Origin: Cacajao melanocephalus
Lineage: Eukaryota > Chordata > Mammalia > Primates > Pitheciidae
Assembly: GCA_963573385.1 (NCBI GenBank)
Contig: CAUYLG010018025.1
Location: forward strand, 33,853-97,852
DNA: 64,000 nucleotides
Reading direction: 5' to 3'
Positions 1-11,774 of the stretch are shown here, one piece after another. Within the stretch, counting starts at the first letter, position 1. Each line of letters starts with the position of its first letter. The notes under the pieces were generated by a model. That model searched no databases and was not told the DNA's origin. It saw only the letters and a program-made list of their open reading frames with translations. The position numbers were made by a program, and so were the translations under genes.

Positions 1-386
1 TATTTACTATCAAGAGGGAAGGGAGATAGATAAGGAGGAAGGGGTGTTAAAAGCAGAAAAATACGTACAAAAGAAAAAAAATTGCTGGCTTAGTGCAGAT
101 TTAGCTTCCAAAATGTTCTGATGTGGTGCAAATACGTCATGGGTGAAGGAGAAATCCATTAATCCAATGGAACTCACTACCTCATTATGGAAATAAATAA
201 ATTAATTAAATTAAATGATTTGATACGCTAGAACAAGAAGGAACCTTAGGATATTTGAAATCATCTGGGCTGACATAAGCCATCTGGCCCAGTTCCTTTA
301 GCCCCTCCCTTACCTGCCCCCTCAACAGGTACAGAAGGTCAGGTGTAATCTGAATAGCAGCATCCTGTCTCTTCTGCCTTGAAGAG

Positions 387-388
<2 letters not shown>
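1..388. other. Unique AT-rich DNA, nothing recognised
   Basis: No interspersed repeat, exon or RNA gene is recognised. A minus-strand frame here begins in the neighbouring GT tract and reads His-Thr dipeptides from it, so it is not coding. Confidence 0.5.

Positions 389-427
<39 letters not shown>
389..427. repeat. (GT)n dinucleotide microsatellite
   Basis: An uninterrupted GT run of about 39 bases. It is followed by looser TG-rich sequence to about 455. A tract this long is normally length-polymorphic and can adopt Z-DNA; that is general knowledge, not seen here. Confidence 0.97.
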
Positions 428-428
<1 letters not shown>

Positions 429-604
429 ACCTGTATGTATGTTTGTGTGTATGTCAGTCTATGAGAAAAAACATCAGGGAATTGACTTTTTTATAATTCC
501 CTGTGGCTCAGTTATTATTTTGGCCACTGATGTCCCATGAGTATCCCCAGTGCTGCTTCATCTGAGTAATTCACAATGGGGCTGGTGCTCCCTCAGCTCT
601 GTCC

Positions 605-1215
605 CTACCATATTACTGCTATGTATCTCTCAGGGTTTATTTGATAGCAAGCAACAGAAACATACTCTAGCTAACTTAAGTTGAAGGGTATGGGACAGTA
701 AGAGAACTGAAAGAAAATCTGAACAACTAGGCTTCCAAAAGTAGAGGAAAGGATATGGGGGTTCAGAGTCATCAGGGCACCTGGATGACCAGGTAAATTA
801 GGGTGGATTTAGTTTTCTCTCTGCTCACCAAGCCTTGTCTCTCTGTAGGGGGTTTTGTCTGCCTGGAGAAAGCGTGACTTTTTCTTTGCTGAAAGATGCT
901 TCAATTCCCTGAGCTCTATGTCTTTTCTAAGCATCACAAAGGGCTAGGAGTGTCCCTGGAAGTAATAAACAGTCTTCTCAGGGAGCTGCTGTAAAATGCA
1001 TCAGCTCCAACAATTTCTGGCCTTGTGTAATTCTACTCACAGTTCATATTTTAAGGAGAGATTGGCTAGCTTGAATTCCCACTAGAGAGTCCCAGGAAGA
1101 CTTCACGGAATTGGGCGTGGAATGGGGAGAGGGAGAGTTCCCAGGGGAAAAACAGCATTCTTAGCTAAAAGAATGAGAAACATTCCTAGGCAGACCAGAC
1201 CAGCAGGTGTTCACC
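605..1215 (+). repeat. Ancient interspersed repeat, family unresolved
   Basis: The order of segments matches an old mammalian LTR-like or MER-type consensus that I know but cannot name. It begins with an 'aacagaaac' block near 652, has a TGGCTAGCTT-like block near 1063, and ends in a CCCAGGGGAAAAACAG block near 1140. Related but diverged pieces appear at 18110-18465 and 44555-44930. No terminal repeats or target duplication are visible, so the limits are approximate. Confidence 0.4.
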
Positions 1216-3068
<1,853 letters not shown>

Positions 3069-3193
3069 TTATTTGCCAATTTCCATGTCAGGAAATATGG
3101 GGAAGGAGTTCTAGAGTTGTACTGCTGCCAGTGGACCTTCTGGTGTAATCCCAAGGGGGCTACACTTGTAGGGTAGAACTGGAAACATCTGGC

Positions 3194-3586
3194 TGCTATG
3201 GTTTGAATGTTTTTGTTCCCTCCAATATTCATGTTGAAACTTAATCCTCAATGCAGCAGTACTAGGAGGTGAAGCCTTTGGAGGTGATTAAGTCATGAAG
3301 GCTCTGTCCTCATGAATGGGATTAGGGGCCCATATGAAGGGCTTGATGGAGCGAGTCTGCCTCTTTTCACCCCTTTGGGCCCTTCTGCCATGTGAGGACA
3401 CAGCACTCCTTCCCTCTGGAGGATGCAGCAATGGGTGCCATCTTGGAAGCAGAGGCTGGGCCCTCGCCTGCTGGTACTTTGATCTTGGACTTCCCAGCCC
3501 ACAGAACTATGAGAAAATACATTTCTGTTCTTTACATATTACCAGTCTCAGATATTTTATTATAGCAGCACAAATGGGCTAAGACA
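3194..3586 (+). mobile_element. Solo MaLR LTR (MLT1-type)
   Basis: The sequence starts TGCTATGGTTTGAATG, contains the characteristic TCATGAATGGGATTAG, CATGTGAGGACACAGC and TTGATCTTGGACTTCCCAG blocks in the right order, and ends in GGGCTAAGACA. These are hallmarks of MLT1 LTRs of the ERVL-MaLR group. The flanks CTGGC (3189-3193) and GTGGC (3587-3591) look like a 5-bp target duplication with one change. No internal retroviral sequence adjoins it, so it is a solo LTR. The usual AATAAA near the 3' end is degraded. Confidence 0.88.
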
Positions 3587-3809
3587 GTGGCCTCATGGAG
3601 GATCAGAGAGATAAGCTAGGGTATAGCATTCAAGGACTTGATTATGCCTTGGAGACAGAGTTGGTCAAGAGTGGTGAGACACTGAGGGTGGGTGTGCACT
3701 GCACGCCAACTCTTCACCAACAACCACCTCGGGTGATCCCAAACATCCTAAGTGTCTCAGTTGTTATCAAACTCAGGCTGCTCCGAGTGGCTTTTGTAGG
3801 CCATATTCC

Positions 3810-4830
3810 TCATATCCAACTGTGTATTACATATTTCCATCTAGGTATTCCATAGTAATGCCACACTCAACATGCTCCAAACTTCAAACCACACCCTGTC
3901 TCCAGACCTTATGTGTTAATAATATGTCATTACCTTGCCCATATCAAATTTCCCAAGGCAGAAACCTGAGTGCTACTCTTGCTCCTCCCTCTCCCTCAAA
4001 CCTCTTGGGTTTAGACAACCACTGAGGGCTTCCAATTCTGCCTCCCAAATATGTATCAGATATGTCCCCTATCTCCATCCCTACAACTATCATTCACATT
4101 CAGGCCACCACCATTCTTGCCCAAGCTACTGCAGCAGCCTCTAACCACCATTGACCCATCAGCTACTGATCTCTCTTTTGTCAATCTCATCTCCCATGCC
4201 ATTCCTGTGCTTAAAAACCTGACTGATGGGAGCCCTGCTTTGCTCAGAATAAAGTCCAATCTCCCTTCCCTTGCCTATCAGACCCTCTGTGACCTATTTT
4301 CACCTCTCTCTAGCTTCATTCCTCACTACTATCTGCCCCACATTTCATGCTCTACAAACAGAAACATAGTTGCAGTTCTCCCTTCACACACCTTGCTGTA
4401 TCTCACCTCCAAGTCATTGCTCCAAGTGACCCTTCAATCAGCAGCGTCCTACCCCCCATAACCGCTACTTTCATCTAACACAGATTCTTCCTCGAGCTTA
4501 GCTCGTGCAGTGCCTCCTCCAGGAAGCCTTCACCATCCACTGCAGTTGGCTTCCTCACTGTTTAAAAAAGTTTAAAAAGTATTTCCAAAAAGATCAAGGA
4601 GATTAACAGATTCTGTCATGTTTTTTGTACCCTTACATATATTCAGGTCTCCCTAATTCACTCTGTCACAATGCACACTGCTTAACTTTACCATAGACCA
4701 TACTACCTTTTATTATAGTTATCTGTTTCTATTATCTCATCACCGAATGACAGCCTTCATGGGTGCAAAAATAACATATTACATCCCCAAACCCAGCCCG
4801 CAGTAGATGTTAAATAAACCATAAATAAAT
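3810..4830 (+). mobile_element. LINE-2 (L2) fragment, 3' part of ORF plus 3' UTR
   Basis: The order of blocks follows L2: a CAACATGCTCCAAACTTCAAA region (3870), then the post-RT C-terminal region (AAAAACCTGACTGATGGGAGCCC near 4214, GCCTATCAGACCCTCTGTGACC near 4273), and the 3' UTR ending GTAGATGTTAAATAAA near 4803. L2 is a long-dead CR1-like LINE of early mammals. A frame at 4051-4461 stays open for 136 codons, and part of it (residues about 50-90) follows the L2 C-terminal reading frame. That is a relic, not a gene. Confidence 0.85.
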
Positions 4831-4934
4831 ATCTTTATTAATAAATGATGAAAAAACCCTTTGTTGATTTACTTCTTCTCCCCAACTTTTGAAGAGGTAA
4901 GACTGTTCAGCATGATCCTTCCTGTCCTCCCTTC

Positions 4935-5195
4935 CAAGGGAGTTCGGTGTCATGGTTAAGATCATGGTCTCTGGATTCAGGCACAGCTGAAGCATCTTAG
5001 CTCCTTCATTTATTAACTGGGGGAACTTGGGCAAGTTACTTAACCCCTCTGAGTTTCACTCTCCGCCATAGGCAAAATGAGGATAATAGAATCCACCTCA
5101 TCTGATTATTGTGAGGCTAAAACAAGGTTGTGTATGGTTCTGTGCTTGGTACATAGTAAATGTTCTCCTAAAATTCCGGTTATGATCATTCCTCC
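4935..5195 (+). mobile_element. MIR SINE
   Basis: The tRNA-derived head (TCATGGTTAAGATCATGG), the conserved core (GGGCAAGTTACTTAACCCCTCTGAGTTTC) and the L2-like tail (CTTGGTACATAGTAAATG) appear in order. MIRs are ancient mammalian SINEs mobilised by L2. Confidence 0.93.
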
Positions 5196-5399
5196 ACCTT
5201 ACTCCTTTCTTCAATTCCAGCCTGTGTTGTCCAAAGTCTGGCGAGAAGGCATGATTAAGGTTGGGAATGTGAGACAAATAAAATCTTTTTAGTGTGTATT
5301 TAACCTGAAGTTTCTGCATTTGTTCTTAGAAATGTTAAAAGAAAAGGGACTTTGTTGTAATTCTAGCTGTCTTTATTTTTCTTCCAAGACAAAAGCATC

Positions 5400-5660
5400 A
5401 CAAAAACACACAGCAGCAGCTAGCACACTGAGCAACTGCCAGTGAGCCTGGACCAAAGCAATGGTGCTGCTGCTCACGGCAGAGGGACCGAGCCACAGAG
5501 ACAGAGCTCATTAATGCTAATGGCCTTTGTGCAGCTAATTAGCAGCATATCACATTCAATATTTACCCTTGTGTACCGACAAAGTTCCACTTTCTCCTTG
5601 GGAAGCAAGCTGTTTTGCTACCTGACTCACAAAACAAGGAAAACCTCTGATGCCAGACAA
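5400..5660. promoter_or_regulatory. Candidate regulatory block with homeodomain motifs
   Basis: This stretch is not repeat-derived as far as I can tell. It carries CATTAATGCTAATGG at 5509-5523 and the palindrome GCTAATTAGC at 5534-5543, that is three TAAT cores within 35 bases. Such clusters are common in conserved developmental enhancers. The call is inference from motifs only, and TAAT cores are frequent by chance. Confidence 0.25.
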
Positions 5661-6029
5661 CAGCTTCATGTCTGCCTGGATGGACTGGCTAGAGAGAGGG
5701 AAGCTGAGAGCCTGCCATCCCAGGAGGGAGGGAGCCTGTGGTTCTCATTCCAACCCTGGGTGGAGTGTTGGGCAGCTGAAGTCTTCAGCCAGTGAGGGTG
5801 CCATTTTCATGATTCAACCACGCAGCCGTCAGCCCCAAGCACCCTTCCACAATCACCATGTGCTCAGCCTCCTCTTCCTTGCCTTAGAGAAGGTGTTTCT
5901 CTGGGAGAAACAGGGCCTGGGAGAAGAAGGTGAATCGCCAAGAAAGGGACTTTGGGGGCCTGTCTAGGCAGAAAGCTCCTAGAGACCTGTCCACAATCCA
6001 CTCAACAACCTTCAACAACCTTTAACAGA

Positions 6030-6200
6030 GCTCCTAAACTGAGCCATGCCATATGCCAAGGGCTGGGGACACAAAGATGGGCAAGACAGTGGGCAAGTCC
6101 CTGTTCTTGGGAGCTGTCAATCAACCTGAAGACTGACCTGCAGCAATTATGATACAAAGTGATAAGGAAGGTGCAGAGCTGAGTCTGAGGGAAAGAAAGG
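6030..6200 (-). mobile_element. L2 fragment (minus strand)
   Basis: The stretch GCCATATGCCAAGGGCTGGGGACACAAAGATG followed by a GGGAGCTGTCAAT block matches the reverse complement of the L2 3' UTR, where 'gagctnacagtct' follows the 'ggcactgggga' block. It is diverged, so the limits are loose. Confidence 0.6.
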
Positions 6201-6344
6201 ACTACTCAGGTCAGACCAGGGAGATCAAGAGGGCTGCATGGAGGAGAAATCACTAAGCTGTTGAAGCACCTTGAGCCCACTTCTATCAGAGTGCTGTCAC
6301 ATTCCCTGTCCTCTGAAGCAGCAGACTTGGAATCTGAGGATGTG

Positions 6345-7055
6345 TCACAGCTCTGGTCCGGCATGAAGTGATGCAGACATGGATGCTGCTTTAGATAATA
6401 GGATGTGCTTTGGAGACCAGCAGGCTAATAATTGCTCCATTAGCAGGAACCTGGGCTTGATTCTCTCTGAGGTCTCCCCTTTCAGCTCACTGTAGCATTC
6501 TTTGAAGGTCCTTCCCAGTTCCCACCCACCATCTTGCTCCACAAGCAAATGCTCATCACATAGATGACCACAGGGCTGGTGGTTTCTCATCATGCCCCAA
6601 GGGATATGGGCTTGAAGCCAGTCCCTCAACCCTATAAATTGCTTGGTTGGCCAATGCCCAGCTGCTAAATGCATTGGAGTTCCTGCTCTGCCACCAACCA
6701 TATCCAAGTTGAAACTGTCCTGGGGCCATGCATAACACCAAGAAAGAGAGCGTCCTACACACCCCCATGGAAATGTGGAGGGCTGGGCAGTCTCCGCTTT
6801 AAGGTAGGAGCTGAGACTAGATGATGGTCTCTTGCTGCAAAGGTAACCACAGAACCAGTGGCTTCTCATCAAACACCAGTGCCTGACCACCCACTCATCA
6901 TACTCATAGACACACACATACCATAGCCTCTTGTCAGCTTCTGTTTTTAGAGCATCACTGAAGACTGTGTAGGTGAAGTTGTCCAACAAGGCTTCATAGA
7001 TGGGCTCCCTGCTGGCCGTTCTCTTTGAGGTGAAAGGATTGCAGATCAAGCTGTA
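6345..7055 (-). other. Long open frame with an exon-like 5' portion, unassigned
   Basis: A minus-strand frame of 234 codons (7049 down to 6345, beginning with TTG rather than ATG) is the longest in the window. Its first third is the interesting part: 7055-6922 is bounded by a pyrimidine-rich acceptor TTCTTCTCTGACAG and a donor ATG|GTATGT, and the frame is open right through. The predicted peptide there is unbiased in composition and includes an NFTYTVFSDALKTEADKRLW-like run with an N-glycosylation-type NFT. I do not recognise the protein. The downstream part has an odd partial self-similarity (RSHWFCGYLC and RNHQPCGHLC). It could be a chance frame, a decayed gene or a real exon. Confidence 0.22.
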
Positions 7056-7406
7056 CTGTCAGAGAAGAACTCAGTGTCAGTCACCACATTATGTGCTGCT
7101 ATATAGCTGAGCCTACACAAGGAAGTTGCAGGATCAATGTGGGGGCTGGCTTTTCCCCAGTGGATCATTCCCATGGAGCTCTCCACAGGCCTGAACTGGC
7201 CCAAGGAATTGAATTAGACCACAAAAGGATGCCTTGCCCCACCTAGCCCTGCCCAGCCTGCTACCTGGAGCTGGCTTCTAAGTAGAAAAGGAGACTGCAC
7301 AGTTGGCACAAGCTGGTGCCTACTTCTAGATCTCTGTTGCCCTGAAGCTGTTTCTGTGTTATCCCAGCAGCTTTCCCGGTCTCTATGCCTTTCATTCTCT
7401 CCTTAG

Positions 7407-7466
7407 GTGAGCCTAAGGGCATTGTTTCAGGACAAAACTAGACAAACAGCTGAGAGTCCCGCCCTG
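7407..7466 (+). other. Exon-like 60-nt interval
   Basis: A strong acceptor (TTTCATTCTCTCCTTAG) and a consensus donor (CCCTG|GTAAGT) flank 60 bases that are open in one frame for exactly 20 codons. No partner exon is identified on this strand. Pairs like this occur by chance in non-coding mammalian DNA, so this is listed only as a candidate. Confidence 0.18.
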
Positions 7467-7469
7467 GTA

Positions 7470-8009
7470 AGTCCCAACCCTTCCCCGCTGGCCGGGTCTG
7501 GGATACACCCATACTTACGGGAGCCACACACAGATGTCCAGCTTGACTTAGGCTGGGCTACTTCCTTCACATATAATGGTCCTCTCCCCCTACAACATGC
7601 ACATACACACAGAGCCTCCCAGAAAACTGCGTTGGCTTGCTCAGAAAAGGGAATGCACATAATTTTCAAATGTCAGAGATGAGAAGAAATCTAGAAGTCA
7701 TCCAGCTTAACATCCTCTTGACAGATGGCTGGAACCAAAGCCTAGAAAGGAGGATCAACTTGCCTTCTGTCACCTGGCATGTTCCTAGCACGCTCTTGTC
7801 TCCTGGCTCCCAGAGCAATGCTCTTCTCAGACCATCAAGTTGCCTCCTGCTCTGTACCTTCAGCAACCACAGCATCAGCTTCTGCTCAGGTTCTTCCCTC
7901 TAATGCAGAGTTGGTCAGAAGCTGGCAATTATGACTGATAAGGGGTTCTGAGATTTAGCCTCCATCTGAAGAAGCCAGGCTATGTGGTATGCTGGTTAGC
8001 ACAGGGAAT
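7470..8009. other. Mostly unique sequence, possible weak MIR-like piece
   Basis: Around 7660-7790 a string resembling the 'gagaagaaa...aaagcctagaaaggaggatcaacttgcc' side of MIR/MIR3 antisense copies is visible but too diverged to place. Nothing else is recognised. Confidence 0.3.
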
Positions 8010-8535
8010 CAGAATATGCCATCCAAAATATGCCATTGAAGGCAATTAAGATGCAGCAAATGCAGAAGGAGCTCTCTACCCTCTCTCGATCTGCCTAGAA
8101 GCAGTGCATCATTTTCCCTTTGTGAAGATGTTCTCCTTCCCTGTTCTGTACAGTGAACAACTCTTAGACACAAAATGTCAGCACCAAAATGAGTCTACAT
8201 AAGTAAACCTTACTAAAATAACCCTTATCTTCCCTCAAATATTGGTTTTCCTCATATATTTACCTTCCCACAGTAAACTGTGAGCCTAACCACCCCTTAA
8301 CCTGTTTCCCTTGTGCTCCACATTTTATTACCCTTTGTTAAGACGGTACATAAGCCCCAAATTCTAATACCCCTTTGAGTTGCTCATCATTGAGCTCTTC
8401 CACATGTGTGACTGTTACACATGTAAATAAACTCTGTATTTTTCCTCCTGCTAATCTACCTTTTGTCAGTTTAATTCAAAGTCTCCAGGCACTAAACATA
8501 AGATGGTAGAAGACAAATATTTTCCTCTCTTACAT
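8010..8535 (+). mobile_element. Solo LTR of ERV1 type (MER34-like)
   Basis: The block order (AGAATATGCCATCCAAAATATGCC at the start, GAGCTCTCTACCCTCTC, the TTAAGACGGTACATAAGCCCC box, then TGTGACTGTTACACATGTAAATAAACTCTGTATTTTTCCTCC) is that of an ERV1-class LTR. AATAAA lies at 8426-8431, and the tail CCTAAGATGGTAGA-like sequence (8500) precedes a CTCTTACA end. The exact subfamily is from memory and uncertain. No internal viral genes adjoin it. Confidence 0.65.
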
Positions 8536-8544
8536 TAGGAACCC

Positions 8545-8765
8545 AGTTATAGCATCACGTAGGTCTGAATCCCAGTTCAATCACTAAGCAGTGGTATAAC
8601 CTTGGCAGGTTACTTTACCTCTCTGGGTCTCAGTTTCATCATCTGCTAAATGGAATGATAATATAATCTACCTCACAAATTGTTGTACACATTAAAAGAG
8701 CTAATATTAAAGAACATGTCACAGAGTAAGCACTATATGAACCTAGGATATTATTATTATTAGGG
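8545..8765 (+). mobile_element. MIR SINE
   Basis: The MIR core is clear: GAATCCCAGTTCAATCACTAAGC, then TTGGCAGGTTACTTTACCTCTCTGGGTCTCAGTTTCATCATCTG. An L2-like tail follows, with CAGAGTAAGCACTATATGAA. Confidence 0.92.
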
Positions 8766-8870
8766 TGCTTATTATAAATGCATATTCAAGTTCTCACCCT
8801 AAGAGAATCTGATTCAATACATCTGTATTGGGAAACCATTATCTGCATTTTAGCAAACACTGCTGGTGAC
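8766..8870. mobile_element. MER5-type hAT fragment
   Basis: ATAAATGCATATTCAAGTTCTCACCCT followed by a GAATCTGATTCAATACATCTG-like box resembles the interior of MER5A, a short non-autonomous hAT-Charlie transposon. Terminal repeats are not intact. Confidence 0.5.
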
Positions 8871-9021
8871 TTTAATGGGAGTGTGGGGGGTGGGTGGCTC
8901 CAAGGGCAATATCAGGAGAAATCTTGCTTTCAAGATTGGGGAAGTGTGTATTGATCCCATTCTAGTATGTAAAAGGCTTTCAATGACCCTATTAGCTTTC
9001 TTGTCTGAATCCCTACACCTA

Positions 9022-9192
9022 TATTTCTCAAAGTTGTCTCCTGCCCAGGAAGGCTTACTAAAAAAGACTGATTCTCAGGCCTCGTCCCAAACTTCTGATC
9101 CAACTCTTGAGCTAGGCTTTGGGAAACAGCCTTTTAAATACTACCCTCCTCCCAAGGTAACTCAGAGGTGCACTGAAGTTTGGGATTCACTG
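9022..9192 (-). mobile_element. MER5A-type hAT transposon relic
   Basis: The left end reads TTTCTCAAAGTTGTCTCCTGC and the right end AAGTTTGGGATTCACTG, which correspond to the two inverted ends of MER5A (consensus ends in GAGAACCACTG). The interior TGATTCTCAGGCCTCGTCCCAAACTTCTGATCCAACTCTTGAG matches its middle. It is non-autonomous, lost mobility long ago and encodes nothing. Confidence 0.72.
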
Positions 9193-9684
9193 ACAAAGAG
9201 TGGGTTTCCATGGCCCAGCCCAGCCCAGCATGTTGGAATGCTGACCACTGAAGATCCCTGTGGATCGGCACTGCTGACAAGAGAGCCCTGGGTTGTCCTT
9301 TGCTCCCCCTCACTTCACCCACTCAGGCTGCCACTCCATAGATCTTGTTCCCAGCCTGGGTGGCATTTCCATGACAGCCCCTCATTTCCTGCCAAGAACA
9401 GAGCTGGCCTCTCTGATCCATTGGCTCTCTGCCCAGCCAGGCAGTAGGTGGCATCCTTGAAGACCACTTTGCCCTCTTCTCCCTCCAGACTTTGAGGCTG
9501 CGCTGCAGAGGGAGAAGAGGAGATCAGGGGCATCATTTAAGAGGCTGCTCAGACCAAGCATAGGGAGCGGCCAGGAAGACAATCCTCAGCCCAGACAGCC
9601 CCTCCCACCCTGCCCAGACCTCCATGTACTCATGCAAAGATAATTCAGTTACCGGGAATGCAGACTGGAGAGATAACCTAATTT

Positions 9685-9696
9685 GAAACTGAAACC
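9685..9696 (+). promoter_or_regulatory. ISRE/IRF-like motif GAAACTGAAACC
   Basis: The twelve bases fit the GAAANNGAAANN core of an interferon-stimulated response element exactly. GATAA-like (9672) and ATGCAAAGATAA (9633) strings lie within 60 bases. Whether IRF or STAT factors bind here is unknown. Confidence 0.3.
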
Positions 9697-11213
9697 ATCT
9701 GAACTAGGGAGGGAGGCTGGGGTACAGGAAACGGCTTTTACCAACCCGGGAAGGAAGGCTGAAACAGTAAACAGGGAAAGGGGGACTGGGTAGAGAAACA
9801 GTAGGTGGCTGCCCAGAAAGGGTTATTGCTGGGGCTTGAATGTTGTGAGAGGGAACTCCCACCCTCAGCCAATCCAAGGGTTCACTCATCCCTGTGAAAG
9901 CCTCTGTGAATTCGCTTTTTCTAGAGTGTTCAGGTAGCCACCATCTGGCTTATACAGCCATCCAGGGAGGAGATAAGTAGAGAAACCTTTAAAGTGTCAG
10001 GAAGGAAAAAAACTTTTCTGAGGTTTAATTTGAGTCATTGATCACCAACTACCCTAGGAACAAGTTATTTCAGTGTGAGCCATCATCTGTGAAAGCTGGT
10101 GGCTTGGCTGCTGCAGGATCCTCAGGGGAGGAGGCTTCTGTGATACTCAGATCAAGGTCAGAGGCCTGGGGACCCTTCCTCCCCATCTTCTTCCTTCATA
10201 CCAGAGAACCAGCACTGGGCAAAGTCCAGAGCGGCGTCCCTCCTCCTTCAGCCCAGCTGCAGGGCCCCTTCTATAGTCTCATATCCTTTGTTGCCTGGAA
10301 GTTCTCCCTGCAGTCTCATTTCCATATACCTGCATCTTTGGAGGGAGATGCTACAGTGGAAGCAGGCTAACTTGCCTCTGTAAAGAAAAGGAAGTGACTA
10401 AATTCTTGGAGAGCAGTTCCTTCCATTTATCAATATCTACTTTTTCTCCTGGCTTAGAGATCTTTCTCTGCAAACGATATGTCTTTTTGATAACCCACCT
10501 ATTGCATATCAGATGAGTGCAGGACAGTGAAGACCAGTCCTCAGACATTTTACACTAGATCTGTAGTCTGAAACAACAGAACAGGAGCCCACTCACTCTG
10601 CAGGTACCAGCTAGTGGGAGCAGACATGGAACCGCCAGATTCACTGTGGAGAGTGGAGGTAGAAGTTGGGGTAGGAGGTGGCTGCACCCTGCCCTGGGGA
10701 ACAGCTGCCTCTGAGCAGCCCTGGAAGCTCCTATATTAATTAGGCAAAGGACAATCCAGCAATGAAGGAGTTAAGCAACAGCCAAGCATCTCCCCCTACC
10801 CCCTTCCACTGGACCCAGATGAATAACCAATCAGTAAAATGACCCCAATGGAAGGAGTCCAGAATCGTCCACTCTGATCCCAGGAGGTATCTGTACTCCT
10901 CACAGCACAAATCAGATCACTCAGAGTGAGGGTGGGGCTGGAGGGTGGAGGGGAGAACAGAGAGAAGACATTGCCTGGGAAGGGACTGGCCTAGGGCAGA
11001 ACCTTCAGCTTCTGGGGCCTGAACCTGGAATTTTTATTAGAAGGGAGAGCTCTCTGATGGACCTGACCCCTCTGAGTCTGCATGTCTGCACTTTTTTCTT
11101 GAGAATTTGTTAGTGCTTAAGAAGAGGCGTTCCCTGTGGACTTGTCTTTCCCTGGTGTGGTAAGGCAACGGAGAGCCTTCTCCTGGCAGCTAGTCCCTCA
11201 CCGGAGCTGTCAG

Positions 11214-11223
11214 GATAAGATAA
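11214..11223 (+). promoter_or_regulatory. Double GATA motif GATAAGATAA
   Basis: Two GATAA motifs sit end to end in non-repeat DNA, next to a GAAAATAAATCAG stretch. The second and first motif share the same strand. Tandem GATA sites are frequent in haematopoietic enhancers, but this is motif evidence only. Confidence 0.3.
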
Positions 11224-11758
11224 ATTACTAGGAGGAAAATAAATCAGATTTGTGAGAGCATCGGAAAGGCTGAGCCCCCCGGAGTCTGACAGAAACCAGA
11301 GACCCCCACCCCTCCACTCTGGTGGAAGCACCCACTCACGCTCTCTGCTGGCTTCGACTATGCCCAACTGTCCCCACAGCTCCCCCCTCTCCTGGCCCCA
11401 GCTCCTGCCCAGTGAGAGGAGAGAGCTGCCGTTTGGCCTCCCCTAACGCCCCTCAGGGTCCTTGCCTGGGGCATGGTCCTTGGGAAAGGCCTGCAGATTT
11501 ATAGGCCTCAGCTGCGGACATTCCACCCTGCCATTCCTACCCCTCGCAGCCTCTGAGCACCCTCCTGAGTCCCTCTCTCTCTCTTAGCAGTGCCCACGGT
11601 GTCTGTCTGATGGGCATAGGGCAGGAAGGGGAGGCTGACCTCTGGATCCAGAGACTCCCAGCTTGAAGGGGTCACTCTTTCCTTAGGCTGGAGTGCCATT
11701 CTCTTGGGACCTGCACTGCTGTGACCTGATAGTAGCTCAGAAGGGCCTGTTTATGAAG

Positions 11759-11774
11759 AAAAAAAAAAAAAAAG
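11759..11774. repeat. Poly(A) run of 16
   Basis: A pure A run without an Alu or L1 body or an upstream AATAAA. It may be the remnant of a retroposed tail or a plain homopolymer. Confidence 0.85.

Noticed and set aside
206..430. Minus-strand frame beginning with a His-Thr repeat
   Set aside because: It is the translation of the (GT)n microsatellite, with no other support.
3194..3586. Possible provirus around the MLT1, ERV1 and ERVL LTRs
   Set aside because: None of the LTRs is paired with another copy or with gag, pol or env sequence, so all are solo LTRs.
8866..9447. 193-codon plus-strand frame
   Set aside because: It starts with GTG and runs through a MER5-type transposon relic, so it is chance.
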